Origin: Mucilaginibacter tundrae
GTDB taxonomy: Bacteria > Bacteroidota > Bacteroidia > Sphingobacteriales > Sphingobacteriaceae
Assembly (NCBI RefSeq): GCF_013408825.1
Contig: NZ_JACCBZ010000011.1
Location: 62,001 to 126,000 of the forward strand
Reading direction: 5' to 3'
DNA: 64,000 bases
The translations under genes were made by a program, and so were the position numbers. Shown here in pieces: positions 18,836-27,327 of this stretch (positions are counted from its first letter, which is position 1; each line of letters opens with the position of its first letter). The notes below the pieces were generated by a model. That model saw only the letters and a program-made list of their open reading frames with translations. It made no database searches and was not told the DNA's origin.

Positions 18836-19396
18836 TTATTTCACGCGCTCAACGTAATCGCCGGTGCGGGTATCTACCTTAACTTTATCGCCCTGGTTTA
18901 CAAAAAGAGGGACTTTGATTTCTATACCATTTTCAGTAGTCGCATTTTTTAACGCGCCTGATGAGGTGTCGCCTTTAACAGCAGGTTCGGTGTAAGTAAT
19001 TTCAAGCTCAACAAAGTTTGGTGCTTGTGCCATGATAGGTTCTTCGCTCTCGAATGAAACGATAACATCCATGTTTTCTTTCAGAAATCTGGCAGCCGGG
19101 CCAAATAAAGCTTTGGGTATGCTAAACTGTTCGTAAGATGTATTGTCCATAATTACCAAATTATCACCTTCTTCATACAAATATTGGTAATCATTGGTTT
19201 CAACGCGGCAAATCTCAACCTGTTCGTCAGTTGCTAAACGGGCTTCCACAATCCTGCCGGTTTTTATATTACGGAATTTATCTAAATAAAATGCGCCGCC
19301 TTTGCCCGGTGTACGGTGCAGTACTTCAATAACGGTTACCAGTTCGCCGTTGAAACGTAATATATTTCCTACTTTAACTTCAGATGCTTTAGCCAT
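18836..19396 (-). CDS. efp: Elongation factor P
   Basis: A 186-residue translation factor that binds the ribosome between P and E sites and relieves stalling at polyproline stretches. Seen: N-terminal KOW-like domain with the tip loop HRTPGKGGAFY (Lys32 is the residue that carries post-translational modification in many species), a central OB domain with YQYLYEEGDNLVIMDNTSYEQ, and the C-terminal OB domain ending in VPLFVNQGDKVKVDTRTGDY. Full length and highly conserved. Transcribed alone with a strong terminator. Confidence 0.97.
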   Translation of the reverse strand: MAKASEVKVGNILRFNGELVTVIEVLHRTPGKGGAFYLDKFRNIKTGRIVEARLATDEQVEICRVETNDYQYLYEEGDNLVIMDNTSYEQFSIPKALFGPAARFLKENMDVIVSFESEEPIMAQAPNFVELEITYTEPAVKGDTSSGALKNATTENGIEIKVPLFVNQGDKVKVDTRTGDYVERVK

Positions 19397-19507
19397 GAGA
19401 ATATGATTGTAATTTTTGCGGTCAAAGATATAAAGTTATGGGAATATTTAGGGTGTGTGGATTTTTTCGGTAGACGATAAGGTTACAACGGGTTTTGTGA
19501 ACAGAAT

Positions 19508-20236
19508 TTAAAGATAAAGCTGCACCATCTTTCTCCAACTGCGCGGAGCGTGTGCATAACCATGCCATGTATGAAACTGATGGCGGATACCCTTCCATCC
19601 AAGCAATTCACTAAATTCGTAGTTATCGTTTCTGAATGGATCGGTTTCACCTATTACCAGCAACATATCAAGCCTGCGGATGTGATTAAGCAAACATTCG
19701 TCATCCATATTAGCTACAAACTGACGGGGCATGTTAAAGTAAATGTTTTCACTGTGGTAACCATCAAATAAGTCCTTAAAACATTGAACCGGCCGGGTAA
19801 GGTCATACCTGCCGCTCATGCAAACCAACTTATTAAACAGATGCGGATGTTTTAGGGCAATGTTGGCGGCATGGTAAGCACCCATGCTGCAACCCGCGAC
19901 TTCGAAATCATTGTCGGGCTTTTTGATATTCATTAGCGGCAATACTTCGCAAAGGATGTATTGCTCATACTGCAAATGGCGATTGATCCTGGCATCAGGG
20001 TGCGACCAGCCGTTATAGAAGCTTTCCTCATCGACACTATCTACGCAAAAAAGTTGTAATTCGCCACGGTTTATGCGGTCGGACAGAGCAGCCACCACAC
20101 CCCAGTTCTCATAATCGTAGAAACGGCCCATGCGGGGTGGAAAAAACAGTACCGCCCTGCCTGCGTAACCAAAAACCAACAGTTCCATATCCCGGCCAAG
20201 TCGACCGCTATACCACCGGTAATATTCCCTGTTCAT
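19508..20236 (-). CDS. Esterase-like alpha/beta hydrolase
   Basis: A 242-residue protein of the putative esterase (esterase D/feruloyl-esterase-like) group of alpha/beta hydrolases. Seen: nucleophile elbow GCSMGA (Ser117) followed by the small-residue helix YHAANIALKHP, an acid candidate Asp199 in VIGETDPF, and His225 or His229 in HTWHGYAHAP. It lacks a signal peptide and is probably cytoplasmic. Substrate unknown. It is next to another hydrolase gene on the same strand. Confidence 0.8.
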   Translation of the reverse strand: MNREYYRWYSGRLGRDMELLVFGYAGRAVLFFPPRMGRFYDYENWGVVAALSDRINRGELQLFCVDSVDEESFYNGWSHPDARINRHLQYEQYILCEVLPLMNIKKPDNDFEVAGCSMGAYHAANIALKHPHLFNKLVCMSGRYDLTRPVQCFKDLFDGYHSENIYFNMPRQFVANMDDECLLNHIRRLDMLLVIGETDPFRNDNYEFSELLGWKGIRHQFHTWHGYAHAPRSWRKMVQLYL

Positions 20237-20300
20237 AAGCGCGGCTATTTTTCCTGAAATATCCCTGTAAGATATTAACTTTTTGTCAAAAAATAGTTAA

Positions 20301-20894
20301 TTATCTGTTTATTAGCGCGTTTTGAATAGTGTTTTTCCAAATGAGGTAACCTTTCTCACTCAGGTGAAGGCCATCGTTTAAATAATATTCGGTATTAGGG
20401 TGGCCGTCGATATTTAGCATCGCGCTAAAAATATCTATCCATCTCCAATCCGGATGATTGTTTTTGATCTCGGCGGCAATTATTTCATTAGTATAGGTGA
20501 ACTGATCAACCATTGGCCAGCGGTTAATACTTGGCTTTAATGAAATAAAATAGCAAGGTAATGAACCAAACCGTTTAGTTACTCTTTCTGTAAATTCCTG
20601 AAAAAAAATAAAGACCTCTTCAGGATGCCTTCCATCCCCTAAGTCGTTATCTCCGGCATACAAAATCAGCCTTTCGGGTTGATATCCAGTCATAGCCCGG
20701 TCGAAAAACCAGGTGCACGCGGCCAGCGTAGAGCCACCAAACCCAAGATTAACAGGTTTAAAGTCGCGGAAATCATCAGCTAAACCAGCCCATAACCTGA
20801 TAGAAGAACTCCCATAAAACAAGGTTGCCGGTTGATAATTCATTTCGGCACGCTGCTTTTCTAAACGCTTTATTTCATCTTCATACCAAAACAT
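20301..20894 (-). CDS. SGNH/GDSL-family hydrolase
   Basis: A 197-residue SGNH hydrolase (esterase/lipase or carbohydrate esterase type). Seen: block I as FYGSSSIRLW with nucleophile Ser30 (GSS replaces GDS), block II Gly in VNLGFGGSTL, block III Asn in YAGDNDLG, and block V Asp/His in NDGLHLSEKGY. No signal peptide. Length is normal for the compact family. It probably deacylates a small ester; the substrate is unknown. Confidence 0.87.
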   Translation of the reverse strand: MFWYEDEIKRLEKQRAEMNYQPATLFYGSSSIRLWAGLADDFRDFKPVNLGFGGSTLAACTWFFDRAMTGYQPERLILYAGDNDLGDGRHPEEVFIFFQEFTERVTKRFGSLPCYFISLKPSINRWPMVDQFTYTNEIIAAEIKNNHPDWRWIDIFSAMLNIDGHPNTEYYLNDGLHLSEKGYLIWKNTIQNALINR

Positions 20895-21200
20895 TATTCT
20901 TGCTATTAAGTATTGCCAAACCTAAATAAATGATTTGAAAGAAGAAGTTTTTTACAGGATATTCCACACTGATTAATGATTTGCGAGTTGTGCAATTGGT
21001 TGGTTAACTGTTTCAATCTTTGCTAAAATTCAATCTAAAAGCGATAAAAAACACGTTATTTTTCATCAAAAATTGGCTAAAAATGATGTTTTTTAATGAT
21101 TTTTTAGCTTAAAATAGGTGTTTTTGGACCAAAAATGACTTCAAAAACGATATAAAAACCGCCTTTTTAAAGTCATTTAGGGCGTTTTTGGGGTGAAAAG

Positions 21201-21236
21201 TGTACCAAATGTACCAAGTGTTTCATATGTACCGTG
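21201..21236. repeat. Four 9-bp-phased TGT(ACC) units
   Basis: TGTACCAAA, TGTACCAAG, TGTTTCATA and TGTACCGTG follow one another without gaps. Three of the four share TGTACC. This could be a set of protein-binding sites or decayed coding sequence; no function is known. Confidence 0.5.
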
Positions 21237-21386
21237 ATACAATACAGCAAAAAAAGACATAAAAAAAAGCCCGGTAGCCGTGCTAAGGGAGCCCCTTTTG
21301 CTACAGGTTTAAAACCATACAATTTGCCCCGATACAACTCAGCCATAAATAGTTGAATTATTAACTGAATATCATTGTGTAAATAT

Positions 21387-21394
21387 TAAATTTG
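21387..21394 (+). promoter_or_regulatory. Possible -7 element before first PqqD-like gene
   Basis: TAAATTTG matches the Bacteroidota -7 consensus TAnnTTTG and lies 27 bp before the ATG of the 21422 gene. A well-spaced -33 TTTG is not evident. Confidence 0.3.
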
Positions 21395-21421
21395 CTTTAG
21401 TATTATAAAAACTTTAAAAAG

Positions 21422-21718
21422 ATGTCTGTATCTGCTCCATTCAATTTAAATACGATTATTCAGCGTAATGAAAATAATTTTTTGGCAAATTCATTAGGTG
21501 ATGAAACCGTAATGATGGATATGGACAATGGTGAATACCTGGGTATTAATAGTGTGGGTACTGATATATGGAATTTGCTGCAGGAACCTATATCTGTACA
21601 GGAACTGATCAAAAAAATGCTTGATATATATGAGGTTAGCGAAGAAGAATGTACTGCCGAAATAAATGCCTTTTTAAGCCGTATGATCAAACAGAATATG
21701 CTGGTTGTTCTGAAATAA
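21422..21718 (+). CDS. PqqD-like lasso RRE protein B1 (copy 1)
   Basis: A 98-residue PqqD-family protein, the RiPP recognition element (B1) that binds the precursor leader and delivers it to the B2 protease. Seen: the family-typical LGDETVMMDMDNGEYLGIN beta-hairpin, the GTDIWNLLQEPISVQELIKK helix region, and the EEECTAEINAFLSRMIKQNML helix. Its stop is 43 bp before the transglutaminase-like B2 gene, an arrangement standard for lasso clusters with split B protein. A second copy at 27034 is clearly homologous (both contain EV/LGDE-VMMDM). Confidence 0.9.
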   Translation: MSVSAPFNLNTIIQRNENNFLANSLGDETVMMDMDNGEYLGINSVGTDIWNLLQEPISVQELIKKMLDIYEVSEEECTAEINAFLSRMIKQNMLVVLK

Positions 21719-21761
21719 TAATCATTTTTTGGCAAATCGCGGTGGCTGTTAAAAATACAAT

Positions 21762-22205
21762 ATGAATTTAATTCGCAAAGTAAAAACTTTCGCTGCCTAT
21801 CCGTTATCAATTAAATTGTTGTTTGCAGAAGCCCTGATCACCTCAGTAGGGGTTAAATTAACGCTTAAATTTTTCCCTTTTAAAAGGGTTATGAATTGGC
21901 TTGGCACTGCCCGGCGAGAAAGTGAAAGAGACGAAAGCCCATCAACATTATTAAAAAGAAAACAAATAAAAACCGCTTTGCAGCTTTGTAACCGCTACGC
22001 GTTTTGGCCAACGGAGTGCTATACTTTATCACTTACGGGCAAGTTGCTGCTAAAAAGAAGAAATATTGACAGCACTATTTATATAGGGTTTAATAAATCA
22101 GAAGACGGGAAATACAAGGGGCATGCCTGGTTAAGGGCTAATGATACTTACATCTCAGGCATTAAGGAAGCAAGGGCATTCACGGTTCATTCATTATTTA
22201 GTTAA
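21762..22205 (+). CDS. Lasso peptide leader peptidase B2 (transglutaminase-like, copy 1)
   Basis: A 147-residue B2 protein that removes the leader peptide before ring closure. Seen: catalytic Cys86 in FWPTECYTLSLTGKLLLKRR, followed by IYIGF and catalytic His121 in GHAWLRAND; the usual acidic third member is most likely Asp128 (His+7), with Asn127 next to it. The N-terminal half has the hydrophobic FFPFKRVMNWLG segment seen in Bacteroidota B2 proteins. It follows B1 in one operon and converges with the cyclase gene (24-bp gap). Confidence 0.9.
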   Translation: MNLIRKVKTFAAYPLSIKLLFAEALITSVGVKLTLKFFPFKRVMNWLGTARRESERDESPSTLLKRKQIKTALQLCNRYAFWPTECYTLSLTGKLLLKRRNIDSTIYIGFNKSEDGKYKGHAWLRANDTYISGIKEARAFTVHSLFS

Positions 22206-22229
22206 TAGCATGGCAAATATTAATCAACT

Positions 22230-24140
22230 CTAATGCCATTCGGGATTTTTTTCCAGCCATCTTAACAATTCCATTGAGGGTATGTTATTGGATTTAACCT
22301 TATGTAAAGCGGATTGGTCATCCTTTTTTATTTCCGAAGCATGTTTTGCTTTTTCTAAAATAGCATCTTTATTTTTTAATAAAGGATGATCCGTTCGCTG
22401 TAAAAGATCTATATACTGGTTCCAGTTATACTTATTTAACATTAAAAATGGAGCAACGCTGCCAAACTTGCTGTCTCTTTCCATTATAATAGGTGGTAAA
22501 TATTGTTTAACGGCCTGCCTGTAGGTAGTACGGGCAAGTTCGCCGTCATATTTAAGATAATTAGGCATTGAAAGGTAAAACTGGGCCAGTCTTATATCGG
22601 CCATCGGGAAACGGGGCTCTGTTCTGAAATGCAATCCATAACGCGTTTCACTTTCCAGCCTTTGATTAACCTGTGGTTTAAGCAGCCGATATTTTTGTGT
22701 ATGTCTGTAGCTTTTAAATTGTTCTTTATAATTTACATCCTGCCAAACGTTCTCTCTGTAATTTCGCTTGTATTTATTCGGAATATGATATATTTCAAGT
22801 GCCTCGTTCATCGCTGACCCGTACCTTTTAAATAATATTTTTAAACGATGCAGGCTGTATTTTAAAGGGTAAGGAAGTAATGGTTCCAGCTTATTTAAGC
22901 CGGGATCCTTTTTTTTGGCCAGGAAATATTTAAGATATTGATTTTTATCCCTGTAGTCGAGAAAATAATATTTACCCCGGTAGGTAACCAGTTCATCACC
23001 CGGAAAACCAGATAATAAGGTGCGGATATCATATTGCAAAGCGGCCTTTTTGATCGGCAATTGCCATAAAGGGTTCCATCGTTCCATACCATCATTAACA
23101 AAAATTGAAAAATCCATTTCTTCAACATGATCTTTGAAGGCGGGTTCAGTTATATAAATGGGATCTTTAATTTGATTATAGGCTGTTACGGCATCAATAT
23201 ATTTCCGCTCATCAAATTTGTTTATATTTTCGTCAAAAACACCATCAGGCAGCGTATTTGACAACGTGAACAAACGCTTGTTCTTTTCTTTCAAAAAGCG
23301 ATTAGCTGCACCTGTTATGGCAGATGAATCCATTCCTCCACTTAATTCAACACCAACTGGAAAATTTGACCGGGTACGGCATTTTACCGCCTCATTAAAA
23401 AGACGAAGTAATTCCTCGTAATATGCTTCTTTGGACGGTAGTGTTATCTCCGTTTCGGTATCAAGGGTCCAATATTGTTTTAATATCGATGGTTTTCCTG
23501 TAGCTGATACTATAAGGGAATGAGCAGGCGGCAGGCGTTTTATCTGCTGGTATAATGTAGTATCTGTGCTTTGTTCTGGTCTGCTTAATAGCTGATTATA
23601 AAAAAACTGCTTATTAATGGTTTTATCAACGTCGGGTACTGTAAGTATCCCTTTTTTTTCACTGGCAAAAACAAAAAAACGATCGTCTGAATAGTAAAAA
23701 AATGGTTTAACACCCAGGTGATCTCGTGCGCAAAAAAGTTGCTGCCTGTTCTCATCCCAAATGGCAAATGCAAAATCGCCTATTAGATATTTAACGCAAT
23801 GCTCGGCATATTGCTCATATGCCTTCAAGATCAGGCTGCTGTCTGGTATAGTTTTGCGGAGTAAGTGTGGTATATTAAGCCTGGCAAATAGTTCGTCACG
23901 ATTGTCAATGCGGGCATCGGCTGTTATAGATAGCTTACTTTCGGGGTTATAATATGGTAACTTTTCATGAAGCGATTCGGGGGTATTATATAACATTAGA
24001 TGCCCCAGGCCGGTATGATGATTGTGCCACAGACCCGAGTCATCGGCATTCCAATGATTTAATACAATTTCCATCGGCACAAGATCACGCTCCTGCACTA
24101 TTTCTTTATTAATATTTATTCTTCCGAATATAGCGCTCAT
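22230..24140 (-). CDS. Lasso cyclase, asparagine-synthetase-like protein C (copy 1)
   Basis: A 636-residue asparagine-synthetase-B-like protein that adenylates the ring Asp/Glu side chain and joins it to the N-terminal amine of the core peptide. Seen: degenerate N-terminal glutaminase domain (starts MSAIFG, lacking the Cys2 nucleophile), the inner DARIDNRDELF and FAIWDENRQQLFCARDHLGVKP segments, and the ATP-pyrophosphatase motif SGGMDSS (Ser267 to Asp271). Loss of Cys2 fits lasso cyclases. It is encoded opposite to B1/B2 and divergent from precursor 1, with 138 bp between their starts. Confidence 0.9.
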   Translation of the reverse strand: MSAIFGRININKEIVQERDLVPMEIVLNHWNADDSGLWHNHHTGLGHLMLYNTPESLHEKLPYYNPESKLSITADARIDNRDELFARLNIPHLLRKTIPDSSLILKAYEQYAEHCVKYLIGDFAFAIWDENRQQLFCARDHLGVKPFFYYSDDRFFVFASEKKGILTVPDVDKTINKQFFYNQLLSRPEQSTDTTLYQQIKRLPPAHSLIVSATGKPSILKQYWTLDTETEITLPSKEAYYEELLRLFNEAVKCRTRSNFPVGVELSGGMDSSAITGAANRFLKEKNKRLFTLSNTLPDGVFDENINKFDERKYIDAVTAYNQIKDPIYITEPAFKDHVEEMDFSIFVNDGMERWNPLWQLPIKKAALQYDIRTLLSGFPGDELVTYRGKYYFLDYRDKNQYLKYFLAKKKDPGLNKLEPLLPYPLKYSLHRLKILFKRYGSAMNEALEIYHIPNKYKRNYRENVWQDVNYKEQFKSYRHTQKYRLLKPQVNQRLESETRYGLHFRTEPRFPMADIRLAQFYLSMPNYLKYDGELARTTYRQAVKQYLPPIIMERDSKFGSVAPFLMLNKYNWNQYIDLLQRTDHPLLKNKDAILEKAKHASEIKKDDQSALHKVKSNNIPSMELLRWLEKNPEWH

Positions 24141-24225
24141 TATGTGTGTGTTGCAAACTCTAGAGTAAATTGGACTAAGGAATTCCTTCGGGTAAATTGT
24201 TAAATTAATATATTAAATTAAGTTA

Positions 24226-24256
24226 TTTGAAATAAATAAACTTTTTACTAAATTGG
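24226..24256 (+). promoter_or_regulatory. Promoter of lasso precursor 1
   Basis: TTTG (24226-24229) and TAAATTGG (24249-24256; one mismatch to TAnnTTTG) are separated by exactly 19 bp, the preferred Bacteroidota spacing. Predicted start of transcription is about 17-20 nt before ATG 24279. Confidence 0.55.
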
Positions 24257-24278
24257 CTTTTAATATATTAAAATAAAA

Positions 24279-24461
24279 ATGATGACAAATCAACCTAAAC
24301 CCACAATGGAAAAAAACGAAACTGGTAATAAAAAAATTTGGAAAAGCCCTACAATAGAAATAATTGGTCAGGATGCAGTTCAGAGCGGGAGTGTTACAGG
24401 AACAGAAGGTAAACATTTTACGCTGACTGGGAATCCTTACATTGGCGGGTCAACTTCGTGA
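24279..24461 (+). CDS. Lasso peptide precursor 1 (A1)
   Basis: A 60-residue precursor. The leader (residues 1-36) contains WKSPTIEIIG, matching the [Y/W]xxPx[L/I]xxxG motif bound by lasso B1 proteins. The predicted 24-residue core starts at Gly37; its first seven residues are GSVTGTE, so Gly1 can close a macrolactam on Glu7 (Glu43 of the precursor). The tail contains bulky residues (Lys, His, Phe, Tyr) able to lock a threaded tail and ends in ...GGSTS, with a C-terminal Ser. The residue at leader position -2 is Gln rather than the common Thr. Starts at 24282 or 24306 are also possible. It lies between the cyclase and the sulfotransferase/kinase genes. Confidence 0.85.
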   Translation: MMTNQPKPTMEKNETGNKKIWKSPTIEIIGQDAVQSGSVTGTEGKHFTLTGNPYIGGSTS

Positions 24462-24493
24462 TCGATAAAATAAAGTATCTTATAACTTGTTAA

Positions 24494-25357
24494 TTAAAGA
24501 TAATCATATAATTCCATATATTTTTTATGGATTGATGTAATATCATTGATTTGCTCTGAATTTAATTCATTTTCCCAATTACCAGCCTTTCCTTTTCTGA
24601 AAAAGGAAGGGCTTCCAATAAATTTTTCTTTAAAGCCCTTCTCTTTCTCTTTTTTCTGTAATTGTTCAAAGCTACTGGCTATTATTGCTGCTTCAATTTG
24701 TTCTTTTGTAGCAGTTATCCCCATAAAATTTACTGCTTTGCTAAAAGCTGTAAGCGTATCGGCTATCATATCCTCGTATCTTATTAACAAAACCGGAAAC
24801 GGTAGGTTACTTGTCCAGCTTTTTACATGCCCGCTCCAGCTTAGCATTAATTGTTTAAACTGGTTATATATATTTAAATTATTGCTTTGTTTTGCCAGGA
24901 AGCCATTTTCATTGCTCATCAACGTAATGGTTTGATCAATGGTACTGTTATTATGATTGGCAAATGAACCTACGACATCTAAGGGATTGCGGATAAAATA
25001 TATGGCACATCTTGTACATTCAGTCGGAACTATAGGCTGGTTATCCTGGTTATAGGTGTAAGCATCATGAATTTTGACGAACAAATTCTCTTTTTCATAG
25101 GTCTTTTCCAGGTTTATAAAAACCTCCGGCAGTAATACTTTCACTTCCTCGTCGTAAAGATAAGTTGAATCGAGGTCAGTAAAATTATCAAATACTGGTC
25201 GTGACGAAAATATACCATCTGTCTTCATTTCATTAATATCCAGTTCGCCCTCATTCAGCAAAGCAGTTAAAAATGCCCTAAACCAAGTGTTTCCACTTTT
25301 TGGATAAGATGCAAGCCAGATAATTTTTTTAGCCTTATCAATGTCATTATTGTCCAT
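24494..25357 (-). CDS. Sulfotransferase 1 of lasso cluster
   Basis: A 287-residue PAPS-dependent sulfotransferase. Seen: 5'-phosphosulfate-binding loop YPKSGNTWFRAFL near residue 17, and the 3'-phosphate-binding segment FIRNPLDVVGSFANHNNST in the middle, followed by YEDMIADTLTAF. Cytoplasmic, full length. Its start overlaps the end of the kinase gene by 11 bp, so the kinase and sulfotransferase are translationally linked, and it converges with the precursor-1 gene (32-bp gap). The likely acceptor is a hydroxyl on the lasso peptide (Ser, Thr or the tail Tyr), which is inference from context. Confidence 0.88.
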   Translation of the reverse strand: MDNNDIDKAKKIIWLASYPKSGNTWFRAFLTALLNEGELDINEMKTDGIFSSRPVFDNFTDLDSTYLYDEEVKVLLPEVFINLEKTYEKENLFVKIHDAYTYNQDNQPIVPTECTRCAIYFIRNPLDVVGSFANHNNSTIDQTITLMSNENGFLAKQSNNLNIYNQFKQLMLSWSGHVKSWTSNLPFPVLLIRYEDMIADTLTAFSKAVNFMGITATKEQIEAAIIASSFEQLQKKEKEKGFKEKFIGSPSFFRKGKAGNWENELNSEQINDITSIHKKYMELYDYL

Positions 25358-26267
25358 TTGCGGTAAAGTTTAATTCAACTAAAGAAACTAATTGGGTAAT
25401 GGTGTTTCGAGATTCAACTCTGCTTATATCATATACCGGGGTGTTTGCGGTTATTTTTGATATTATATCAAAATGAATACCTCGTTTTTTCATGGAATTC
25501 ATTTGAACAGGATGCTGGTTATTTCTTTGTATTTCGCGGAAAGCCGCAATGGAACTCAATTCCTTAATTTCGACTTCGATATTTTTATTTAATTTACGCA
25601 GTATAAAAATTCGCTTTATAAGTTTCGGTTTTATATTAAACTCGTCATGGCAAAAGCGGGCGTATTTAGGTAATTGAGGGCGAATTTTATTATCATCTTC
25701 CGGTATTTCAATACCTATTTTTTCAAAGCTATCTCTCCATAGGTGGATAGAAGGGTAAGATGAATAAGCATATACCTGCCCATTACTTTTATCAGCTTTC
25801 AACACGCATAAATCGTCCGAAAATAGCTTATAGCCTTTTTGCTGCAGCATTGCTACCGTAGTTGATTTTCCTGTTCCTGAACCGCCGCAAAATAAAATTA
25901 CCCCATCTTCGTGTTCAATAGCTGATGCATGTAATGGGATCAAATCACGCTGGTGTAAAACAGCCGGCATTGCATTGGTCAACAAAAACAGCCTGATGCT
26001 TTTTTCATCAGCACCTGTCATGGGGTCTATAATAATCCTGTTGCCATCAGTTACATAATAATTAGCAATATTTAAAAATTTAAGTAAGTATTTTGTAGGG
26101 CTGATAGATACTCTTGCCCGGTTTATTACATCTTCACCAATTAGTATTTGCGGGGTGATGCCAATACTGATATTTACATCGGGCAGATTGGGGAATTCGA
26201 AAGGTAAGAGTTCAGGAAATTCTATTTCGGATGCAATATGTAATCCAAATCCCCAGTAATTATACAT
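25347..26267 (-). CDS. HPr-kinase-like lasso tailoring kinase 1
   Basis: A 306-residue HprK-related kinase. Seen: N-terminal YWGFGLHIASEIEFPEL, PLHASAI with His113, P-loop GGSGTGKST (128-136, Lys134) and the downstream acidic pair in YKLFSDDLCVL. Kinases of this group in paeninodin-type lasso clusters phosphorylate the side chain of the C-terminal Ser of the precursor; precursor 1 ends in Ser. The motif set is complete, so it is likely active. It is the first gene of a two-gene operon with sulfotransferase 1. Confidence 0.88.
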   Translation of the reverse strand: MYNYWGFGLHIASEIEFPELLPFEFPNLPDVNISIGITPQILIGEDVINRARVSISPTKYLLKFLNIANYYVTDGNRIIIDPMTGADEKSIRLFLLTNAMPAVLHQRDLIPLHASAIEHEDGVILFCGGSGTGKSTTVAMLQQKGYKLFSDDLCVLKADKSNGQVYAYSSYPSIHLWRDSFEKIGIEIPEDDNKIRPQLPKYARFCHDEFNIKPKLIKRIFILRKLNKNIEVEIKELSSIAAFREIQRNNQHPVQMNSMKKRGIHFDIISKITANTPVYDISRVESRNTITQLVSLVELNFTANGQ

Positions 26268-26371
26268 TTATACAGATTGATTATAGAAAAGTTATACTAC
26301 AATAATAAGCAAATTCAATTGATATATAGTTTTACTATTTTAGTGGAATCATTTTCATTAGTAGATCTTTT

Positions 26372-26944
26372 ATGGAAAACAATTCGTGTATTATCTATAC
26401 TGATTTTTTAGAGGACGATGTTAATTCAGAACTCTATAATCATACTATATCCATTTCGGAAAAGTTTTCCCAAACAAAGCTTGGAAAAGGGATAATTAAT
26501 GAAAAATGGAGAAAATCAAATGCCATTATTTCAAACGATTATTCTAAGTTTAGCGAGATAGTAAAGGAAAAAATCATTGAGAATTTTGTTGAAATATGTG
26601 AAAAATTAAAAATTGATATTTTTGATATTAAACGCATTGAAACGCATCTTACCAGCCATAATAATGGCGAGTTTTATAAACCACACATAGATACGGGTAC
26701 AGGAAAAATGGCAAGCAGGGTTATAACTTTTGTTTATTATTTTCATTCTATCCCTAAATTATTCACCGGCGGGCAGCTTCTTTTCCTTAAAAACCAGCCC
26801 CGGCCACTTATTGTAGAACCGGCCAATAATTCCATCGTTTTCTTTAATTCATCGCTGGTGCATGCCGTACATCCGATAAATTGCCCTGACAAAAAATTTG
26901 AACACGGACGTTTCACTTTAAACGGATGGATTCATAGGAAATAG
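26372..26944 (+). CDS. 2-oxoglutarate/Fe(II)-dependent oxygenase (prolyl-4-hydroxylase-like)
   Basis: A 190-residue non-heme iron oxygenase. Seen: metal-binding HxD in KPHIDTGTG, distal His in SSLVHAVHPI, and the 2-oxoglutarate-binding Arg in HGRFTLNGW. The GEFYKPHID...TFVYYF pattern is that of the P4Hc group. It is divergent from the kinase/sulfotransferase operon and 89 bp before the second B1 gene. In this context it may hydroxylate a core peptide residue; the Pro of precursor 1 (NPYIGG) is one candidate. That assignment is inference; the enzyme family is clear. Confidence 0.85.
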   Translation: MENNSCIIYTDFLEDDVNSELYNHTISISEKFSQTKLGKGIINEKWRKSNAIISNDYSKFSEIVKEKIIENFVEICEKLKIDIFDIKRIETHLTSHNNGEFYKPHIDTGTGKMASRVITFVYYFHSIPKLFTGGQLLFLKNQPRPLIVEPANNSIVFFNSSLVHAVHPINCPDKKFEHGRFTLNGWIHRK

Positions 26945-27033
26945 CACCTACCGACCTGAATTGTTTAATGTAATACTTTTATTGCAATTGAATTTTTCTA
27001 AAAAAAATAATTGCAGAGTACATATATTTGATT

Positions 27034-27327
27034 ATGTTAAATGATGAAAGCCTAACCTTAGAAACAGTACTTCAAAAAAATACCCAAAATTTGCTGATCA
27101 GTGAGGTTGGTGACGAATTGGTAATGATGGATATGGAAAAAGGAAACTATATTAATCTGAATAAGATTGGCCGTATTATATGGGAACAAATTGAAAATCA
27201 GATAACAGTAATTGAGTTAATTAATTTATTAACAAACCGTTTTGATGTGCAAAAAGATGAATGTACTAAGGATACACTGGAATATTTGCAGAAAATGTAT
27301 GATCAAAATCTTTTATCAGTTAAATAA
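27034..27327 (+). CDS. PqqD-like lasso RRE protein B1 (copy 2)
   Basis: A 97-residue PqqD-family protein with the same segments as copy 1 (EVGDELVMMDMEKGNYINLN, GRIIWEQIENQITVIELINLL and a C-terminal helix ending YDQNLLSVK). The frame is open from TTG 27028, but ATG 27034 (MLNDESLTL) is the natural start. It presumably supplies the leader-binding function to the second lasso module, whose B2, cyclase and precursor genes lie beyond the tail-collar genes on the opposite strand. Pairing with module 2 is inference. Confidence 0.88.
   Translation: MLNDESLTLETVLQKNTQNLLISEVGDELVMMDMEKGNYINLNKIGRIIWEQIENQITVIELINLLTNRFDVQKDECTKDTLEYLQKMYDQNLLSVK

Larger units (their letters stand above)
20895..21421. 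other. Intergenic region upstream of the lasso locus
   Basis: A 527-bp AT-rich stretch without a credible gene. It contains many T-runs, an AAATGACTT/AAGTCATTT inverted repeat (about 21135-21178), a 9-bp-phased repeat beginning TGTACC (21201-21236), and a G+C-rich patch AGCCCGGTAGCCGTGC near 21270. It forms the left boundary of the lasso cluster and could be a remnant of an insertion junction, but no integrase or tRNA is visible. Confidence 0.5.

Noticed and set aside
21260..21310. G+C-rich patch AGCCCGGTAGCCGTGC considered as a tRNA end or attachment site
   Set aside because: No cloverleaf can be built around it, no matching copy was found at the right side of the lasso locus, and no integrase is present.
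22629..23952. Several open frames opposite cyclase 1
   Set aside because: They are antisense shadows of a well-supported gene, lack family motifs and overlap it completely.
24213..24416. Minus-strand open frame covering the precursor-1 gene
   Set aside because: It overlaps the precursor and its promoter; the Cys/Phe-rich product matches nothing, whereas the plus-strand frame has leader motif, core and promoter.
27023..27030. TATATTTG considered as promoter of the second B1 gene
   Set aside because: It is only 3 bp before the ATG, so transcription would start inside the coding region.
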